Shown one piece after another: positions 5,630-6,834 of a stretch of 6,834 bases of DNA. Source of the stretch: an uncultured Erysipelotrichaceae bacterium (lineage in GTDB: Bacteria; Bacillota_I; Bacilli_A; RF39; UBA660); the NCBI GenBank assembly GCA_902783215.1, contig CACZQD010000131.1:1-6834 (forward strand), in the 5' to 3' direction. The position numbers were made by a program, and so were the translations under genes. Every line of letters starts with the position of its first letter. Within the stretch, counting starts at the first letter, position 1. The notes below the pieces were generated by a model that saw only the letters and a list, made by a program, of their open reading frames with translations, did not search any database and was not told the origin of the DNA.

Positions 5630-6834
5630 ATGGATAACGGAATGATCTCCATTTTGCTACTCATTGTTGGACTTGTTGTAGGAATTATTATAACATTTGT
5701 TTTTAATAATATAAAAAATAAATCATCTAATAATAAAGCTGAAAAAATAATAAGGGATGCTAAAAATGAAGCAGAAAAGTTAAAGAAAGATTATATTTCT
5801 GAGGCAAAAGAGGAATCAAATCAATATCGAAAAAATATTGAAGATGAATTAAAAGAAAAGAAAGAAGAAATAAGAAATAGTGAGAAAAGATTAGATTCAC
5901 GCGAGGATAGTATTAATAATCGTGATAAAAATCTTCAACAAAGAGAAAAAAATTTAGATGAAAAAGAGCAAAAGTTAGAGGATAAAAATCAGGAAATTCA
6001 AGATGAAAAAGCAAAAGTGGAGGAAATAAAACAAGAACAACTTGAAAAACTGGAAAAGATATCAAAATGTTCAAAAGAACAAGCAAAAGAACTTGTGATG
6101 AAACAAGTAGAAGAAGCAATGAATTTAGAAATAGCTTCTTACATTAAGGATAGAGAAGCTCAAGCTAAATTAGAAGCAGATAAAAAAGCAAAACAATTAA
6201 TTGTAGAAAGTATGCAAAAGTATTCATCTGATGTAGCTAGTGAACAGACTGTTACGGTTGTTAATTTACCAGATGACTCTATGAAGGGGCGTATTATTGG
6301 CCGTGAAGGACGTAATATTAGAACTATTGAAGCTGTTACAGGAGTTGATTTAATTATTGATGATACTCCGGAGGCAATTGTATTATCATCTTTTGATCCA
6401 CTTCGTAGGGAAATAGCTAGAGTAACACTTGATACATTAATTAAAGACGGTCGTATCCATCCCGCACGTATTGAGGAAGTATACGATAAAACAGCTAAAG
6501 ATATGAATGCTAAAATATTGGAATATGGAGAAAATGCATTATTCGAATTAGGTATCACTAAAGTAGATCCTGGATTAATTGAATTAATTGGTAAACTACA
6601 GTTTAGAACAAGTTATGGTCAAAATGCATTACTTCATTCAAAAGAAGTTGCCAATTTAGCTGGTATTATGGCTGCTGAATTAGGTGAGAATGTTAATTTA
6701 GCTAAGAGAGCTGGATTACTACATGATATTGGTAAGGCTATTGATCATGAAATTGAAGGTAGTCATGTAGAAATAGGAAGTAATATAGCTAAAAAATATA
6801 AAGAAAATGAAGTTGTTATAAATGCAATTGAATC
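5630..6834 (+). CDS. rny: Ribonuclease Y, 3' end missing
   Basis: Membrane-anchored endoribonuclease that starts mRNA decay in many Firmicutes. The frame is open to the window end; 401 codons are visible of an expected 515-520. Order of parts: N-terminal membrane span (about 5-25), a long charged coiled coil (about 35-190, rich in Lys, Glu and Gln), a KH RNA-binding domain with [12 protein letters not shown] at 220-231, and the start of the HD domain with the metal-binding pair His365-Asp366 in [10 protein letters not shown] (B. subtilis: His368-Asp369). The near match in numbering indicates a full-length N terminus. ATG 5630 is chosen because GGAGG (5620-5624) lies five bases before it. An in-frame ATG at 5618 would add MEDY but overlaps that site and has no good binding site of its own. 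The last part of the HD domain and the C-terminal region lie beyond the window. Confidence 0.97.
   Translation, partial: MDNGMISILLLIVGLVVGIIITFVFNNIKNKSSNNKAEKIIRDAKNEAEKLKKDYISEAKEESNQYRKNIEDELKEKKEEIRNSEKRLDSREDSINNRDKNLQQREKNLDEKEQKLEDKNQEIQDEKAKVEEIKQEQLEKLEKISKCSKEQAKELVMKQVEEAMNLEIASYIKDREAQAKLEADKKAKQLIVESMQKYSSDVASEQTVTVVNLPDDSMKGRIIGREGRNIRTIEAVTGVDLIIDDTPEAIVLSSFDPLRREIARVTLDTLIKDGRIHPARIEEVYDKTAKDMNAKILEYGENALFELGITKVDPGLIELIGKLQFRTSYGQNALLHSKEVANLAGIMAAELGENVNLAKRAGLLHDIGKAIDHEIEGSHVEIGSNIAKKYKENEVVINAIE

Noticed and set aside
5913..6119. Minus-strand open frame, Leu/Val-rich, within rny
   Set aside because: It is the complement of the Lys/Glu/Gln-rich coiled coil of RNase Y, which gives an artificial Leu/Phe-rich translation.
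6160..6558. Minus-strand open frame of 132 codons within rny
   Set aside because: It lies opposite the conserved KH domain of RNase Y; no family is recognised and no start signals are seen.
1..6834. Novel defence, mobile or CRISPR-like system
   Set aside because: All but one gene belong to known housekeeping families, and I see no direct-repeat array, transposase, integrase, attachment site or RNA gene.

Overview
The window is AT-rich (roughly 30% GC by eye) with dense, all-plus-strand gene packing and Gram-positive style ribosome binding sites. Together with the protein types (SpoIIIE/FtsK, RadC, MreC, MreD, a short-tailed RecA, RNase Y) this points to a low-GC Firmicute or a Mollicutes-adjacent Bacilli lineage. 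The standard code is used: tryptophan is TGG, no reading frame is broken by TGA, and all six visible stop codons are TAA or TAG. I cannot name the species.

Layout, left to right. Positions 1-1811 hold the 3' three quarters of a DNA translocase of the FtsK/SpoIIIE family; its 5' end lies outside the window. A small membrane-anchored protein of unknown function (1861-2319) overlaps radC (2303-2983). Then come mreC (3031-3873) and mreD (3873-4370), which touch at a TAATG junction. Intergenic gaps up to here are under 50 bp and no convincing internal promoter is seen, so 1-4370 may be one transcription unit. The 121-bp gap 4371-4491 carries a consensus promoter for recA, a candidate LexA half-operator and an inverted repeat lying across the -35 box. 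recA (4492-5511) ends in a weak intrinsic terminator. A second sigma-A-type promoter then drives rny (RNase Y, 5630 to the window end, incomplete).

Functionally this is housekeeping DNA: chromosome translocation at division (FtsK), cell elongation scaffold (MreCD), recombination and SOS (RecA), and mRNA turnover (RNase Y). I see no mobile element, CRISPR array, tRNA, rRNA, defence island or toxin-antitoxin pair. The most unusual point is the order: a radC-mreCD block without mreB sits between an ftsK/spoIIIE gene and recA-rny, joining two neighbourhoods that are separate in Bacillus subtilis. The small unknown gene lies near where spoIIB lies in Bacillus. I did not find an exciting new system; the recA control region is the place most worth a second look.
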